The translations under genes and the position numbers were made by a program. From Stenotrophomonas acidaminiphila (lineage in GTDB: Bacteria; Pseudomonadota; Gammaproteobacteria; Xanthomonadales; Xanthomonadaceae), in assembly GCF_001431595.1 (NCBI RefSeq), contig NZ_LDJO01000024.1, positions 62,001-126,000 on the forward strand: 64,000 nucleotides of DNA, in the 5' to 3' direction. The stretch's first letter is position 1. Every line of letters starts with the position of its first letter. The notes under the pieces were generated by a model. That model had not been told where the DNA came from. It saw only the letters and a list, made by a program, of their open reading frames with translations, and ran no database searches. Positions 1 through 9,609 of the stretch are shown here, one piece after another.

Positions 1-61
1 GGCAGGGATCGATAACCATCCACGCCCCGTGGCACAGCGGCACGCGCGCGCTTTCGCGCGC

Positions 62-1783
62 TCAACGGCTGCCGTTGTCTTCCTGCAGTTCCTGCTTGAA
101 CGGCACGTCCGGCGGTGGCCGCGCGCTGGCCGGCTGCTCCTGCATGTTCGGGTTGCTCAGGCCACAGCCGCCGCCGAACTGAAGGATGGACACCACGCAG
201 GAGATGCGGGTGCCGGTGCCCGGGATCGGGATCTCGATGCTTTTGACGCCCTTGCGCACCCACTCGGCCAGCAGCGATTCGTTGGGCACCCAGTACTTGT
301 CGAACGAGGTCGGCGCGTGGTCATAGGGCGGTCGCTTGAGCCAGGTGCCGGCACGATCGATCTGCTCGCGGCTCCAGCTGTCCGACCCGCCGCCCGGCGC
401 ACCGCGGCCAGCGGGCGCCGCATCCTTTCCGGCATCGCCCGCCAGGCGCACGCTGCCATCGCTGTTGTACAGACCGCGGCCAGCGTCGGACGCAGCGCCG
501 CTGCCACCCGATGCCTGCCGCTGCGAAGCCCCCCAATCGTCCGAACGGACCGGCGCGGCCCAGCCGCCGCTGCGGTCCTGCGGCCGCGGGCCGGCCCCCG
601 TGCTGGTGCCTGGTTGCGGTGCACTCCGCGTCCCCTGCCCGCCCGCCGCGGCGCCCTGGCTGATCGGCGCCGCCGCAGCGGAACCGGCGGCAGGCGCGGG
701 AACGGCATCGGCGACACCCGGCACCTGCCGCTCGCGCACCGGCAGGTCTGCCGTCGCAACCTGCACCCCGCTTTCGCGCGCCGGCACCGTGGCCATCGTC
801 ACCTGTTGCCGTGGCGCGGCTTCGATCTGCCGCTCGCGCACCGCCGGCGCCGCGCCCGCCAGGCGCACATCCGCCTCGCGCGGGCGGACCTGCGCCATCG
901 CCACCGGCTGCACGGGCCCGGTCTCGACCGGACGCTCGCGCACCTGCACCTGCGGCATCGCCGCGGCCCGCGCGGCGACATCCGGCAACGGCAACACCCG
1001 CACCTGCGCCGGCCGCTCCGGCATGGTCTCGACGGTACGCTCGCGCACCTGAGGCACCTGCACGCGCAGCGCCGGCGCGGCCACCGTGGCCGGCGGCAAC
1101 ACGAAATCGCCGGTCGGCCGCGGCACCTCGGTGACCTGCAGCGGCTGCGGCGCCTGCGTGTCGGACGCGGGCTGCGGCACGTCCGCCGGCGCTGCCTCCG
1201 ACGCGCTGCTGTCCTGCGCCGCGGATTGTGGCTGTGATCGGGATTGCGGCGACGCGGCAGCGGCTACGGCGCTGGCCGCTGCCCCCTGCGCAGTGGTGGC
1301 CGGCGCGCCTGCGGCCTGCGGCGCTCCCCCGCCCGGGTCCTCCGGAGTGCCGCGGCCCATGTACTCGATCCGGACGCGCTCGCCCGCGTCCGTCCCCGCT
1401 TCGGGCACGTTGCTGCGGACCAGCGCCACCCACACCAGCAGCACTGCGAACAGCAGATGCAGGGCCACGCTGCACACGGCGGAAAACCAGCGGAGGCGAC
1501 GCTGGTCGCCGGCAGGCGGATCGTCGCCTGCCCAGCGCAGCACCTGCAGCAGCGCATGCGGAAACGACGTCGCCCGTCCGCTTCCACGGGAACGCGGCCC
1601 CTTCCATGCAGGCGCCGCGGCGGCCGCATCCGCGCCGGCGAATGCCAGCGCCTTCGCCGGCGACCCACCGCGCAGCCAGGCACTCCAGCTGTACGGGAAA
1701 CCGGTGCGGCGGTCATGCAGGAGGCTGCCCTTGCGCCGGGCGGCCAGCAGGTCGATCAGGTCGGCAACCGTCGTCACCGGCAC
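62..1783 (-). CDS. Repetitive transmembrane protein of unknown function
   Basis: A 573-residue protein, read from a GTG start. It has an N-terminal cytoplasmic stretch of about 95 residues and one clear membrane segment at about residues 99-122. A long Ala/Pro/Gln-rich region follows, holding regular repeats that each begin VRER (residues 246-356). A Gly/Ser-rich linker leads to a compact C-terminal domain (about 470-573) with a WLKRPPYDH stretch and two cysteines (VVSILQFGGGCG). It lies 12 bp downstream of nfuA on the same strand, so the two are probably co-transcribed. Proteins annotated 'transmembrane repetitive protein' occur at this place in Xanthomonas relatives (recalled, not checked). 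The architecture suggests a periplasmic C-terminal domain on a flexible stalk. The function is unknown and the exact start is uncertain, because a second GTG lies two codons downstream. Confidence 0.8.
   Translation of the reverse strand: MPVTTVADLIDLLAARRKGSLLHDRRTGFPYSWSAWLRGGSPAKALAFAGADAAAAAPAWKGPRSRGSGRATSFPHALLQVLRWAGDDPPAGDQRRLRWFSAVCSVALHLLFAVLLVWVALVRSNVPEAGTDAGERVRIEYMGRGTPEDPGGGAPQAAGAPATTAQGAAASAVAAAASPQSRSQPQSAAQDSSASEAAPADVPQPASDTQAPQPLQVTEVPRPTGDFVLPPATVAAPALRVQVPQVRERTVETMPERPAQVRVLPLPDVAARAAAMPQVQVRERPVETGPVQPVAMAQVRPREADVRLAGAAPAVRERQIEAAPRQQVTMATVPARESGVQVATADLPVRERQVPGVADAVPAPAAGSAAAAPISQGAAAGGQGTRSAPQPGTSTGAGPRPQDRSGGWAAPVRSDDWGASQRQASGGSGAASDAGRGLYNSDGSVRLAGDAGKDAAPAGRGAPGGGSDSWSREQIDRAGTWLKRPPYDHAPTSFDKYWVPNESLLAEWVRKGVKSIEIPIPGTGTRISCVVSILQFGGGCGLSNPNMQEQPASARPPPDVPFKQELQEDNGSR
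716..1048 (-). repeat. Three and a bit 34-35-codon tandem repeats inside the membrane protein
   Basis: The sequence ctcgcgcac (GTG-CGC-GAG on the coding strand, Val-Arg-Glu) recurs at 731, 833, 935 and 1040, at intervals of 102, 102 and 105 bp. On the coding strand the units are 1048-944, 943-842, 841-740 and a partial 739-716. They encode VRERTVETMP, VRERPVETGP, VRERQIEAAP and VRERQVPG followed by diverging Gln/Val/Ala/Arg-rich spacers. All spacings are multiples of three, so the repeat is a protein feature. Confidence 0.85.
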
Positions 1784-1795
1784 GTGCGGAAAGGC

Positions 1796-2395
1796 TCAGC
1801 CCGCGCTGCCGCGCGGAATGTAGGGGGCCTGGCCACTGGCGTGGTCGGTCGCGTCGCGCACCGCGGTGACGCCAGGCACGCGGGCCATCAAGGTCTTCTC
1901 GATGCCCTGCTTCAAGGTCACGTCGGCCATGCCGCACCCATGGCAGCCGCCGCCGAAGCGCAGCAGCACCACGCCGTCGGCGGACACTTCCTGCACCGCG
2001 ACGCGGCCGCCGTGCGAAGCCAGCTGCGGGTTGACCTCGTTCTCGATGACCCAATGCACGCGCTCGACCATCGACGCCGCCTCGCCGGGCGCTTCGCCCT
2101 TGATCTTCGGCGCCTTGATGGTCAGCTGCTGGGTACCCGCCGCCTGGGTGACGTAGTCGATCTCGGCGCCGTCCAGCCAGGCCACGCTGGTGGCCGCCAC
2201 GTAGAGCGTGAAGCCGTCGCAGTCCACCGCCCATTCGTCGCCCAGCAGATCGGCCGGCTCGGCGAACTCAAGGCGCGCGTCGGCGCGTGGCGTCCCCGGT
2301 TCGACCGCGCTCAGGCGCACGCCCATGCCGGGCACGGCCTCGCGTTCGATCAACTTGCGGAAATGGCTCTGTGCGGTATCTGAAATCTGGATCAT
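1796..2395 (-). CDS. nfuA: Fe-S biogenesis protein NfuA
   Basis: A 199-residue protein with the two-domain NfuA architecture. The N-terminal half is a degenerate A-type scaffold domain beginning [15 protein letters not shown]. The C-terminal half is a Nfu domain with the CxxC motif GGCHGCGM (C151 and C154), matching the 4Fe-4S-binding cysteines C149/C152 of E. coli NfuA in place and length. The family carries 4Fe-4S clusters and delivers them to apoproteins such as aconitase in the cytoplasm. Upstream sequence stays open to about 2926, but the conserved N-terminus fixes the start at 2395. The membrane protein follows 12 bp downstream, and phhB is divergent. Confidence 0.96.
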   Translation of the reverse strand: MIQISDTAQSHFRKLIEREAVPGMGVRLSAVEPGTPRADARLEFAEPADLLGDEWAVDCDGFTLYVAATSVAWLDGAEIDYVTQAAGTQQLTIKAPKIKGEAPGEAASMVERVHWVIENEVNPQLASHGGRVAVQEVSADGVVLLRFGGGCHGCGMADVTLKQGIEKTLMARVPGVTAVRDATDHASGQAPYIPRGSAG

Positions 2396-2485
2396 GCGGG
2401 GTATTCTAGCCGTGTCTTGGCAACTGCTGATGGGACACTGATTCCACGCGCAGCGCCGTTCAGCCCCTTGTCGATGGAGATTCCC

Positions 2486-2830
2486 ATGGCCGATCTGATT
2501 CCACTCGCGCAGGCGCACTGCATTCCGCGCAGGGGCAGCGAGCACCGGCTCGGGGCGGCGCGGCTGGCCGAACTGCTGCCGCAGGTCCCGGGCTGGGAGC
2601 TGGCCGAGGACGGCCACGCCCTGGTGCGCACGTTCAGCTTCGACAATTACCACGGCACCATGGCGTTCGTGAATGCCCTGGCGTGGGTCGCGCACCGCGA
2701 GGACCACCACCCCGACCTGGGGGTGCACTACGACCGCGCGATCGTCCGCTTTTCCACCCACGACGTGGGCGGGCTGAGCGAGAACGATTTCATCTGTGCC
2801 GCCAAGGCATCCGCACTTGTGGAGCAATGA
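2486..2830 (+). CDS. phhB: 4a-hydroxytetrahydrobiopterin dehydratase (pterin-4a-carbinolamine dehydratase)
   Basis: A 114-residue protein with the family signature [19 protein letters not shown] followed by [13 protein letters not shown], which carries the active-site histidines. The enzyme dehydrates 4a-hydroxytetrahydrobiopterin, recycling the pterin cofactor used by phenylalanine hydroxylase. No phhA is visible in the window. An ATG at 2417 is in frame, but the start at 2486 is preferred: ggaga lies 5 nt before it and the protein then has the usual family length. The next gene starts one base after its stop codon, so the two are translationally close. Confidence 0.93.
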   Translation: MADLIPLAQAHCIPRRGSEHRLGAARLAELLPQVPGWELAEDGHALVRTFSFDNYHGTMAFVNALAWVAHREDHHPDLGVHYDRAIVRFSTHDVGGLSENDFICAAKASALVEQ

Positions 2831-2831
2831 C

Positions 2832-3245
2832 ATGAAAGCGCATCTCCTGCTGGGCTCCCTCGCCACCGCCATCGCGCTCAGCGCCTGCGGCCCTTCCGAA
2901 CCGGCCGCGCCGGTGATCGCCCCCACCGAGGTGGCCGCGGTACAGACGCCACCGCCGGACTACCCGGTCGAACTGGCCTGCAGCGGCGTCGGCGGACAGA
3001 GCGTGCTCAAGGTCGTGGTCGGGCCGCAGGGCACCCCGACCGAAGTCACGCTGCTCACCAGCAGCGGCAACAGCCAGCTCGACGATGCGGCGATCCAGCG
3101 CGTGCGCGAATGGAAGTTCAAGGCCGCCACCCGCAATGGCCAGGCGGTGCCGACCACCATCCAGGTTCCGGTGAGCTTCAACCCGCCGCAGCCGAAGCCG
3201 GACAGCTGCTTCGCCATCGAGGAGCGCATGCGCCGCGGCGGCTGA
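2832..3245 (+). CDS. Lipoprotein with a TonB C-terminal domain
   Basis: A 137-residue protein. It has a short hydrophobic signal sequence ending in the lipobox ALSAC, so C19 is the predicted lipidation site. A Pro-rich linker follows, then a TonB_C-type domain: [37 protein letters not shown] and a final IQVPVSF strand. Classical TonB is anchored by an N-terminal transmembrane helix and works with ExbB/ExbD; this protein has neither an ExbB/D neighbour nor a helix anchor. It may be a periplasmic accessory protein rather than a true energy transducer. It starts one base after phhB and is convergent with rluC. Confidence 0.82.
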   Translation: MKAHLLLGSLATAIALSACGPSEPAAPVIAPTEVAAVQTPPPDYPVELACSGVGGQSVLKVVVGPQGTPTEVTLLTSSGNSQLDDAAIQRVREWKFKAATRNGQAVPTTIQVPVSFNPPQPKPDSCFAIEERMRRGG

Positions 3246-3326
3246 CCGCCCCCGCATCGATGCGGCGCGGCGGCACGGGCACCAGACCCGATGCCGCCCA
3301 AGCGGCGTCAGCGCATGCGCGCCGGA

Positions 3327-4316
3327 TCAGCGCAACCGGTCCAGCGCCTCGGCCAGTTCCGGCGCCAGCGGTGCGTTGAGCACATAGGGCACCTTGCCGC
3401 CATCGAGCGCAAACTCCAGCGAGGCGGCGTGAAGGAACAGCCGCTTCAGTCCGATCTGCTCGCGAAGCCGCTTGTTGACCGCAGGATCGCCGTACTTGTC
3501 GTCACCGGCGACCGGATGACCGATGTGCTGGGCATGCACGCGGATCTGGTGGGTACGCCCGGTATCGATCTTCACCTCGCAGTACGAATGACCGCCGCGC
3601 CGCTCCAGCACCCTGAAATGGCTCAGTGACGGCTTGCCGGCCGCATTCACCTGCACATGGCGTTCGCCACCCTGGCGCAGGCCCACGTGCAGCGGCGCAT
3701 CCACGCTCATCACCCCATCGGGCATGCGCCCGACCAGCAGGGTCAGGTAGCGCTTGCGGATGCCGCCGGGCCCGGTGCCGTCGTGGTCCTCGCGCAGCAG
3801 CGCCTGCAGTTCGGACAGCGCCGAGCGCTTCTTGGCCATGACCAGCAGCCCCGAGGTGTCGCGATCCAGCCGGTGGACCAGCTCCAGCCCCTGGTTCGGA
3901 CGCAGGGCGCGCATGGTTTCGATCGCGCCATGGCTGATGCCGCTGCCGCCATGGCTGGCCACCCCGGAAGGCTTGTTGATCACCAGCAGCCGCGCGTCCT
4001 CGAACACGATGGCCTGCTCCATGCGCTGCAGGAAGCCGGCCGGCGGTGGCGCCTTGTCTCCGACCTCGGCGAGATTGACCGGCGGCACGCGCACCTCCTC
4101 GCCCGCCTCCAGCTTGCGCTCGGCCTTGGCTCGGCCGCCATTGACCCGCACCTGGCCGCTGCGCACCAGTTTATAGACCAGGCTGCGCGGGGCGCCCTTG
4201 AGCTGGCCGAGCAGGAAGTTGTCCAGCCGCTGCCCGGCCCGGTCTTCCGGAACCTTGATCAGGCGCACGCTGGATTTGCCCGCAGGCGGTATGCGGCGGT
4301 CTTCGGAGTCAGTCAT
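3327..4316 (-). CDS. rluC: 23S rRNA pseudouridine synthase RluC
   Basis: A 329-residue protein with an N-terminal S4 RNA-binding domain (about residues 25-85) and an RluA-type catalytic domain. The active-site motif HRLDRDTSG is at residues 148-156, with D151 the predicted catalytic aspartate. RluC makes pseudouridines at 955, 2504 and 2580 (E. coli numbering) in 23S rRNA. The start at 4316 gives the normal family N-terminus, and the gene is divergent from rne. The rluC-rne pairing is conserved in gammaproteobacteria, which supports RluC over its paralogue RluD. Confidence 0.93.
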   Translation of the reverse strand: MTDSEDRRIPPAGKSSVRLIKVPEDRAGQRLDNFLLGQLKGAPRSLVYKLVRSGQVRVNGGRAKAERKLEAGEEVRVPPVNLAEVGDKAPPPAGFLQRMEQAIVFEDARLLVINKPSGVASHGGSGISHGAIETMRALRPNQGLELVHRLDRDTSGLLVMAKKRSALSELQALLREDHDGTGPGGIRKRYLTLLVGRMPDGVMSVDAPLHVGLRQGGERHVQVNAAGKPSLSHFRVLERRGGHSYCEVKIDTGRTHQIRVHAQHIGHPVAGDDKYGDPAVNKRLREQIGLKRLFLHAASLEFALDGGKVPYVLNAPLAPELAEALDRLR

Positions 4317-4725
4317 CTGCCTGTTTATTCTGTTACACTCGGGGAGCGATATAAGGGTTTGATTTCGTTGGAAGTTGATCAGGGCCAGAAGCCCGGCTTC
4401 CGACGGATCCGGCACAGTGCGCGGCCACCGCCCCCGGGGCGGCCATGTTAGCGGCTCGTCGGCGCTCCCGGCCATCGCCGGATGCCAAAAGCATCCGTGC
4501 TGGACGAAAAAACATGTCCCGTGCGACGCCCCGGCCACGGCCGGAGCGGCCGCCGGCCCCGAAACACCTGAAACCAAGAACACAAGCGCTCCCGCGGCCT
4601 GCCGTGGTGTCGTAGCGCTGGAAACCCAAGCCGCCCTACCCGCGCCTGCGCGAGGGGCGGCGACCCGTGTCCAGAGGCGAAACGCCATGGCGTTCCGCGC
4701 GGTAGCAGCGCGCGAGGAACGCACA
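4317..4725 (+). promoter_or_regulatory. rluC-rne intergenic region with a long rne leader
   Basis: This is a 409-bp stretch without a gene. An AT-rich patch at 4321-4365, unusual for this genome, holds a TATAAG at 4350-4355 that could be a -10, but no well-spaced -35 is evident. The rest would be an untranslated rne leader of roughly 370 nt. Next to the start there are a perfect 14-bp palindrome (aacgccatggcgtt, 4681-4694) and a hairpin with 5-bp arms (cgcgc 4696-4700, gcgcg 4708-4712) ending two bases before the ribosome-binding site gagga (4714-4718). E. coli rne has a similarly long leader through which RNase E limits its own mRNA; the same role here is inference. Confidence 0.55.
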
Positions 4726-7700
4726 ATGAAGCGAATGCTGATCAATGCCACGCAGGCCGAAGAGCTGCGCGTGGCCATCGTGGACGGCCAGACCCTGTAC
4801 GACATCGACATCGAACAGCCGTCCAAGGAACAGAAGAAGTCCAACATCTACAAGGGCCGCATCACCCGGCTCGAACCCTCCCTCGAAGCGGCTTTCGTCG
4901 AATACGGCGGTGACAAGCATGGCTTCCTGCCGCTGAAGGAAATCTCCCGCGATTACTTCCAGGCCGGTGTCGACCACAACAAGGCCGGCATCCGCGAGCT
5001 GCTGCGCGAGGGCCAGGAAGTCGTGGTCCAGGTCGACAAGGAGGAGCGCGGCAACAAGGGCGCCGCCCTGACCACGTTCATCTCCCTGGCCGGCCGCTAC
5101 ATGGTGCTGATGCCGAACTCGCCGTCGGCCGGCGGCGTCTCGCGCCGCATCGAGGGCGAGGATCGCGCCGCGCTCAAGGACGCGCTGGACAAGCTGAACA
5201 TCCCCGACGACATGGGCGTGATCATCCGCACCGCCGGCGTCGGCCGCGATGCCGAGGAACTGCAGTGGGACCTGGACTACCTGCTGCAGGTCTGGCGCTC
5301 CATCGCCGAGGCCGCGCTGGCCAAGCCCGCGCCGTTCCTGATCTACCAGGAGTCGCGCCTGATCGTGCGCGCCCTGCGCGACTACCTGCGCGCCGACATC
5401 GGCGAGATCCTGGTGGACACCGAGGAGCTGTACGAGACCGCGCGCGAGTTCATGCAGCAGGTGATGCCGCAGACCCTGCGCAAGCTCAAGCACTACAAGG
5501 ACGACATCCCGCTGTTCAACCGCTTCCAGATCGAATCGCAGATCGAGGCGATCTACGAGCGCAACGTGCGCCTGCCGTCCGGCGGCTCGATCGTGGTCGA
5601 CCAGACCGAAGCGCTGACCGCCATCGACGTGAACTCGGCCCGCGCCACCAAGGGAAGCGACATCGAGGACACCGCGTTCCAGACCAACCTGGAAGCCGCC
5701 GAGGAAGTGGCCCGCCAGCTGCGCCTGCGCGACCTGGGCGGCCTGGTGGTGATCGACTTCATCGACATGTCCTCGAACAAGCACCAGCGCGAAGTCGAGA
5801 ACCGCCTGCAGAACGCGCTGAAGTACGACCGTGCGCGCGTGCAGCTGGGCCGCATCTCGCGCTTCGGGCTGATGGAAATGAGCCGCCAGCGGCTGCGCCC
5901 GAGCCTGGGCGAGTCCAGCCAGATCGTGTGCCCGCGCTGCGACGGCCAGGGCCGCATGCGCAGCGTCGAGTCGCTGTCGCTGTCGATCATCCGCGTCGCC
6001 GAAGAGCACGCGATGAAGGAAAACACCGGGCAGGTGCTGGTCCAGGCCCCGGTCGAGATCGCCAACTTCCTGCTCAACGAGAAGCGCAGCGCGCTGCGCG
6101 AGATCGAGCGCCGCCACGACGCGCCGATCATCATCGTCGCTGACGAGCAGCTGCACACCCCGCATTACGAAGTCACCCGCCTGCGCGAGAACGAGCTGGG
6201 CGAGGAGTCGGGCAGGCCGAGCTACCAGCGCGGCACCCCGCGCAAGCTGCCGGTGCACGCCCTGACCAAGGCGCAGCTGAACATCCCGCCGGCACCGGCG
6301 GTGACCCACGTCAAGCACAGCCAGCCGGCCCCGGTGCGCGAGATCGCGGAACCGGCACAGACGCCGGTCCCGGCTCCGGTCGCGGCACCGGCGCCTGCCG
6401 TGCCGGCAAGCGGCGGCGTGATGGGGTGGCTCAAGCGCATCTTCGGTGGCGAAACCGCACCGGCGGCACCGGCCCAGCCGCAGCCGCGCCAGGACAGCGG
6501 CCGCGGCAACCGCAACGAGCGCAACAACCCGCGCCGCGACGGCCGCAACGGCAACAACGGCGCCAACGGCCAGCCGGCACGCAACGGCGGCAATGGCAAC
6601 GGCAACCGTCGCGACGAACAGCGCCGCGACGAGCGTCGTGATGAGCGTCGCCAGGGCGGCGGCGGCAACCCGCAGCAGCAGAACGCCGGCCAGCAGCAAC
6701 CCAAGCAGCGTGGCGAACAGCAGCCCCCGCAGGGCAAGCAGCAGCGCAACAACGAACAGCAGCAGCCCAAGCCGCAGAAGCAGCCCAAGCAGCCCAAGCC
6801 GCAGCAGGAAGTGGACAAGGCCGTGCAGCCGGCCAGCGAAAAGCCGGCACGGCAGCCGCAGGCCGAGGCCCCGCGCCCGGTCGTGGCAGCCGCCCCGGCC
6901 ATGGCTGCGGCAACCGTGGTCGCCACCGTGGATACGGACGCCACCGAAGCACCGGCCAAGGTGCAGCTGCCGGTCGTAGAGGACACCGCAGCGGTGACCA
7001 CCACCGCCGAGCAGGCCATTGTTGCGACCGATGAGACCACCGCCCCGGCTACCGATGATGGCACTGGCGACGGCGCCAGCCGCCGCCGCCGTGGTCGCCG
7101 TGGCGGCCGCCGCCGTCGCCGCGGCAATGCCGAAGGCACCGGCAACGCCGATACCGACGTGCTGGGCAACGATGACGACATCGCCGACGAGGGCGAGGAC
7201 GCCGGCAACGAGGCCACCGGAACGGACTCCGTACCGGCCGCGGCCCAGCCGGAGTTCGATTTCGACGACGAGCCGGCTATCGCCCATGCGCCTGCACGTG
7301 CACCGCGCCCTGCGCGCGCCGAAGCGCCTGTCGCGCCGCAGGCCGAGCCCGCTGCAACGCCTGCCGCCGCGATCGCGGCGGTGGGCATCGCCGCCGAACC
7401 GGAAACCACGGCCATCGCGCAGCCGGAACCCGTGCTGGAAACCGTGGTGGCGACGGCGGAAGCCACACCCGTCGTCGTACCGGCAGCGGAAGCCACACCC
7501 GTCGTCGTACCGGCAGCGGAAGCCGCACCGGTCGTCGCTCCGGTGGCGGAAGCCGTGCAGCCGGCAGCTGCAGCCGTGCAGCAGGAAGCCCCGGAGCCGG
7601 CGGCCGTCGCCGAGCCTGCGGCGCCGGTCGAGTCAGTGGTGGTGGCCGTCGAACCCGTTGCGGTTGCGGCAGAGCCGATGCCGGTCCCGGCTGCCACGCC

Positions 7701-7911
7701 GGAACCGGCCCTGCCGGAGAACGGACAGCTGTTCGCCGAGGCACCGGTGACGGCGCCGGCAACCGGCGAGCAGCACGCGTCCGGCGACCAGGCACCGCTG
7801 GCCACGAGTGTTGAATCCGAAGCCGCTGCGATCGCCACCGCCGAAGTCGAGGCTGAGGCCGAGACCGAGGCCAGCGCGCCGAACCCGGACGAGCCGCACC
7901 GCAACGCCTGA
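4726..7911 (+). CDS. rne: Ribonuclease E
   Basis: A 1061-residue endoribonuclease, the scaffold of the RNA degradosome. It has an S1 RNA-binding domain at about 36-120, catalytic DNase I-like aspartates D301 ([12 protein letters not shown]) and D344 (VVIDFIDM), and the Zn-link cysteines C402/C405 (CPRCDGQG), each within two residues of the E. coli positions. A short amphipathic stretch, [12 protein letters not shown], near residue 565 matches the place of the E. coli membrane-targeting helix. The C-terminal half is disordered: Asn/Arg- and Gln/Lys-rich, then an Arg-rich block ([15 protein letters not shown]) likely to bind RNA, then an Ala/Pro/Val-rich acidic tail. The frame is open from 4375, but the conserved MKRMLINA start and gagga site fix 4726. 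Confidence 0.97.
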   Translation: MKRMLINATQAEELRVAIVDGQTLYDIDIEQPSKEQKKSNIYKGRITRLEPSLEAAFVEYGGDKHGFLPLKEISRDYFQAGVDHNKAGIRELLREGQEVVVQVDKEERGNKGAALTTFISLAGRYMVLMPNSPSAGGVSRRIEGEDRAALKDALDKLNIPDDMGVIIRTAGVGRDAEELQWDLDYLLQVWRSIAEAALAKPAPFLIYQESRLIVRALRDYLRADIGEILVDTEELYETAREFMQQVMPQTLRKLKHYKDDIPLFNRFQIESQIEAIYERNVRLPSGGSIVVDQTEALTAIDVNSARATKGSDIEDTAFQTNLEAAEEVARQLRLRDLGGLVVIDFIDMSSNKHQREVENRLQNALKYDRARVQLGRISRFGLMEMSRQRLRPSLGESSQIVCPRCDGQGRMRSVESLSLSIIRVAEEHAMKENTGQVLVQAPVEIANFLLNEKRSALREIERRHDAPIIIVADEQLHTPHYEVTRLRENELGEESGRPSYQRGTPRKLPVHALTKAQLNIPPAPAVTHVKHSQPAPVREIAEPAQTPVPAPVAAPAPAVPASGGVMGWLKRIFGGETAPAAPAQPQPRQDSGRGNRNERNNPRRDGRNGNNGANGQPARNGGNGNGNRRDEQRRDERRDERRQGGGGNPQQQNAGQQQPKQRGEQQPPQGKQQRNNEQQQPKPQKQPKQPKPQQEVDKAVQPASEKPARQPQAEAPRPVVAAAPAMAAATVVATVDTDATEAPAKVQLPVVEDTAAVTTTAEQAIVATDETTAPATDDGTGDGASRRRRGRRGGRRRRRGNAEGTGNADTDVLGNDDDIADEGEDAGNEATGTDSVPAAAQPEFDFDDEPAIAHAPARAPRPARAEAPVAPQAEPAATPAAAIAAVGIAAEPETTAIAQPEPVLETVVATAEATPVVVPAAEATPVVVPAAEAAPVVAPVAEAVQPAAAAVQQEAPEPAAVAEPAAPVESVVVAVEPVAVAAEPMPVPAATPEPALPENGQLFAEAPVTAPATGEQHASGDQAPLATSVESEAAAIATAEVEAEAETEASAPNPDEPHRNA
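7456..7545 (+). repeat. 30-bp tandem repeat in the rne 3' coding region
   Basis: Three 30-bp units start at 7456, 7486 and 7516. The first two are identical in DNA; the third is diverged, and a fourth begins at 7546. They encode the decapeptide [10 protein letters not shown] in the disordered tail. Perfect DNA identity of two copies suggests recent expansion by slippage; copy number may vary between strains. Confidence 0.85.
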
Positions 7912-7931
7912 AGGCAGCGCGTCCCGGAATG

Positions 7932-7959
7932 AAAAAAGCGGCCCACGGGCCGCTTTTTT
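7932..7959. terminator. Bidirectional intrinsic terminator between rne and the response regulator
   Basis: A GC stem gcggcc/ggccgc with a small loop is flanked by six A on the left and six T on the right. This gives a proper U-tract in both directions. It separates the convergent rne and gacA-type genes. Confidence 0.92.
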
Positions 7960-7987
7960 CATGTGCCTCCGGCGCCGCCGGACGCTG

Positions 7988-8635
7988 TCATATCGCCTTC
8001 GACGGATCGCCCACGCCGTACTGTGCAGCCAGGCGCGCCAGTGCGATGTTGTCGTGCACGCCGGTCTTCTGGAACAGGCGCGACTTGTGCGTGTTGACGG
8101 TCTTGGCGCTCAGGCTGAGGCGACGGGCGATCTCTTCCTGGCGGTGTCCCTGCACCAGCAGCAGGGCCACTTCCAGTTCGCGCGGCGAGAGACCGTCGAA
8201 CGGCGACTCGTCGCCGCCTATGTTGGACAGGGCCAGGTTCTGGGCGATGTTGCTGGCCAGGTAGCGTCGGCCCAGCGCCACGTCATGGATGGCGCGCACC
8301 AGTTCGCGGGCGTCACCGCCCTTGCCGACATAACCGGAGGCACCGGCTTCCAGCAGCCGCTTGGGCATCGGCCCGTCTTCCAGTACCGACACGATGATCA
8401 CGCGGGTGCCGTGGTCGCCCTTGACGATGCGCTCGGTGATCTCCAGCCCGCTCAGCCCCGGCAGGTTCAGGTCGCAGAGCACCACGTCCGGTTTCAGCCG
8501 GCGGATCTGCGGCAGGGCCGCTTCGCCGCTGTCCGCGGCGCCAACCACCTCGATACCGGTTTCACCGGCAAGGATCATCTGCAGACCGGTGCGCACCAGC
8601 GCGTGGTCGTCAATGAGAAATACCGTTATCGTCAC
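7988..8635 (-). CDS. gacA: LuxR-type response regulator, GacA/UvrY-like
   Basis: A 215-residue protein. The receiver domain begins MTITVFLIDDHALVRTGL, with D55 (VVLCDLNLPG) as the predicted phosphorylation site. A C-terminal LuxR/FixJ helix-turn-helix follows (LSPRELEVALLL, then LSAKTVNTHKSRLFQKTG). The order and wording resemble GacA/UvrY/SirA, which in gammaproteobacteria control small regulatory RNAs of the Csr/Rsm system. The start is GTG at 8635 with GGAGGA 8-9 nt upstream. The uvrC gene that often follows uvrY is not present. The GacA assignment is by resemblance; another NarL-family regulator is possible. Confidence 0.72.
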   Translation of the reverse strand: MTITVFLIDDHALVRTGLQMILAGETGIEVVGAADSGEAALPQIRRLKPDVVLCDLNLPGLSGLEITERIVKGDHGTRVIIVSVLEDGPMPKRLLEAGASGYVGKGGDARELVRAIHDVALGRRYLASNIAQNLALSNIGGDESPFDGLSPRELEVALLLVQGHRQEEIARRLSLSAKTVNTHKSRLFQKTGVHDNIALARLAAQYGVGDPSKAI

Positions 8636-8895
8636 TACCCGCTTCCTCCCCCCGACACCCAGTGACAGTCGCAGCCGGCCATGCAGCTCCGCCATCCGGA
8701 GCCGGGCGGTGGATCCGCCATCGCGCAGGCCGCGCCCATTATCAGTCAAGAAGCCGGTCCCGCCCCATGGGGACGGCACACTTGGACAACTCCCCTGTCC
8801 ACGCATGACCCGGCCGTGATCGGCGCCGGGTGACCGGCCATGACATGCTGTGCGCCGCAGCGTTGTGCGGCCATCAGTGCATCCCTCGCAGGCAA

Positions 8896-9609
8896 TTAGG
8901 GTTTCGCCGCAGCCGATGGCGACCAGCGGCGACGGAACAGCAGTACATGCACGCCGGTCACCCACGCCAGCGCAGCGCACCAGCCGCCCAGGATATCGGA
9001 GGGGTAATGCACGCCCAGATGGACGCGCGACAACCCGACGCAGAACACGAAGATGCCGCCGGTGATCGCCACCGGCCAGCGCCAGCGCGTGTTCCATGCC
9101 AGGAACAGCGCGGTGGCGGCCAGCGTCATCGACCCCATCGCGTGCCCGCTGGGAAAACTGAAGGTGCTTTCCGGCGCGATCGATTCCCACAGGCTCGGGC
9201 GCTCGCGCTGGAACAACTGCTTGCTGCCGATGTTCAACAGCGCCGAGCCGGCGAAGGCGGTGGCGGCGAACAGCGTGTTGCGCCAGCGCCGCCGGAATGC
9301 AAGCACGGCCACCAGCAGCAGGTCGAGCGGAATCACGCCCCACTGGTAGCCCAGCCGCGACATCAGCAGGAAGAACGCGTCCAGCGCGGGCGAGGCAAGC
9401 CCATGCATGCGCCACAGCAGCGCCTGGTCGAAGTACAGCGACTCGGCCTCGTGGATTTCCTCGGCCAGGGCCACGAACCCGGCCAGCGGCAGCAGCAGGC
9501 AGACGAACAGCACGAGCAGACGCCAGGCGTTGTGCGCGAGCCAGTCGCGCACGCCGGCGGCTTCGCGGCGGGATTCAGCCTGCGTCGCGCGCATAGCGGT
9601 TCTCGACAT
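8896..9609 (-). CDS. PAP2-family membrane phosphatase
   Basis: A 237-residue integral membrane protein with about five or six hydrophobic segments. It has the three PAP2 phosphatase motifs: [13 protein letters not shown] (in [11 protein letters not shown]) and [12 protein letters not shown]. Family members dephosphorylate lipid phosphates such as undecaprenyl pyrophosphate or phosphatidylglycerol phosphate at the inner membrane; the substrate here cannot be told. The start at 9609 overlaps the end of ispG by 35 bp. A second ATG at 9594 would still overlap. Coupled expression with ispG is likely, though the functional link (isoprenoid lipid carriers) is inference. Confidence 0.85.
   Translation of the reverse strand: MSRTAMRATQAESRREAAGVRDWLAHNAWRLLVLFVCLLLPLAGFVALAEEIHEAESLYFDQALLWRMHGLASPALDAFFLLMSRLGYQWGVIPLDLLLVAVLAFRRRWRNTLFAATAFAGSALLNIGSKQLFQRERPSLWESIAPESTFSFPSGHAMGSMTLAATALFLAWNTRWRWPVAITGGIFVFCVGLSRVHLGVHYPSDILGGWCAALAWVTGVHVLLFRRRWSPSAAAKP

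Noticed and set aside
1-61. A GC palindrome at the left edge as a terminator of the first gene
   Set aside because: Short GC alternations (gcgcgc/cgcgcg) give many weak foldings and no T-run; not enough evidence.
716-1048. A regularly spaced repeat that could suggest a CRISPR array
   Set aside because: The units are coding and spaced in multiples of three, the 'repeats' are only about 9-12 bp, and no cas genes are present.
4375-4725. A 117-codon N-terminal extension of RNase E
   Set aside because: The extension lacks RNase E homology; the normal MKRMLINA start has a ribosome-binding site, and the extension lies in the structured leader.
4636-7287. An 883-codon open frame antisense to rne
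   Set aside because: Its Leu/Val/Ala-rich low-complexity translation comes from reading the rne tail backwards; no start signal or family resemblance.
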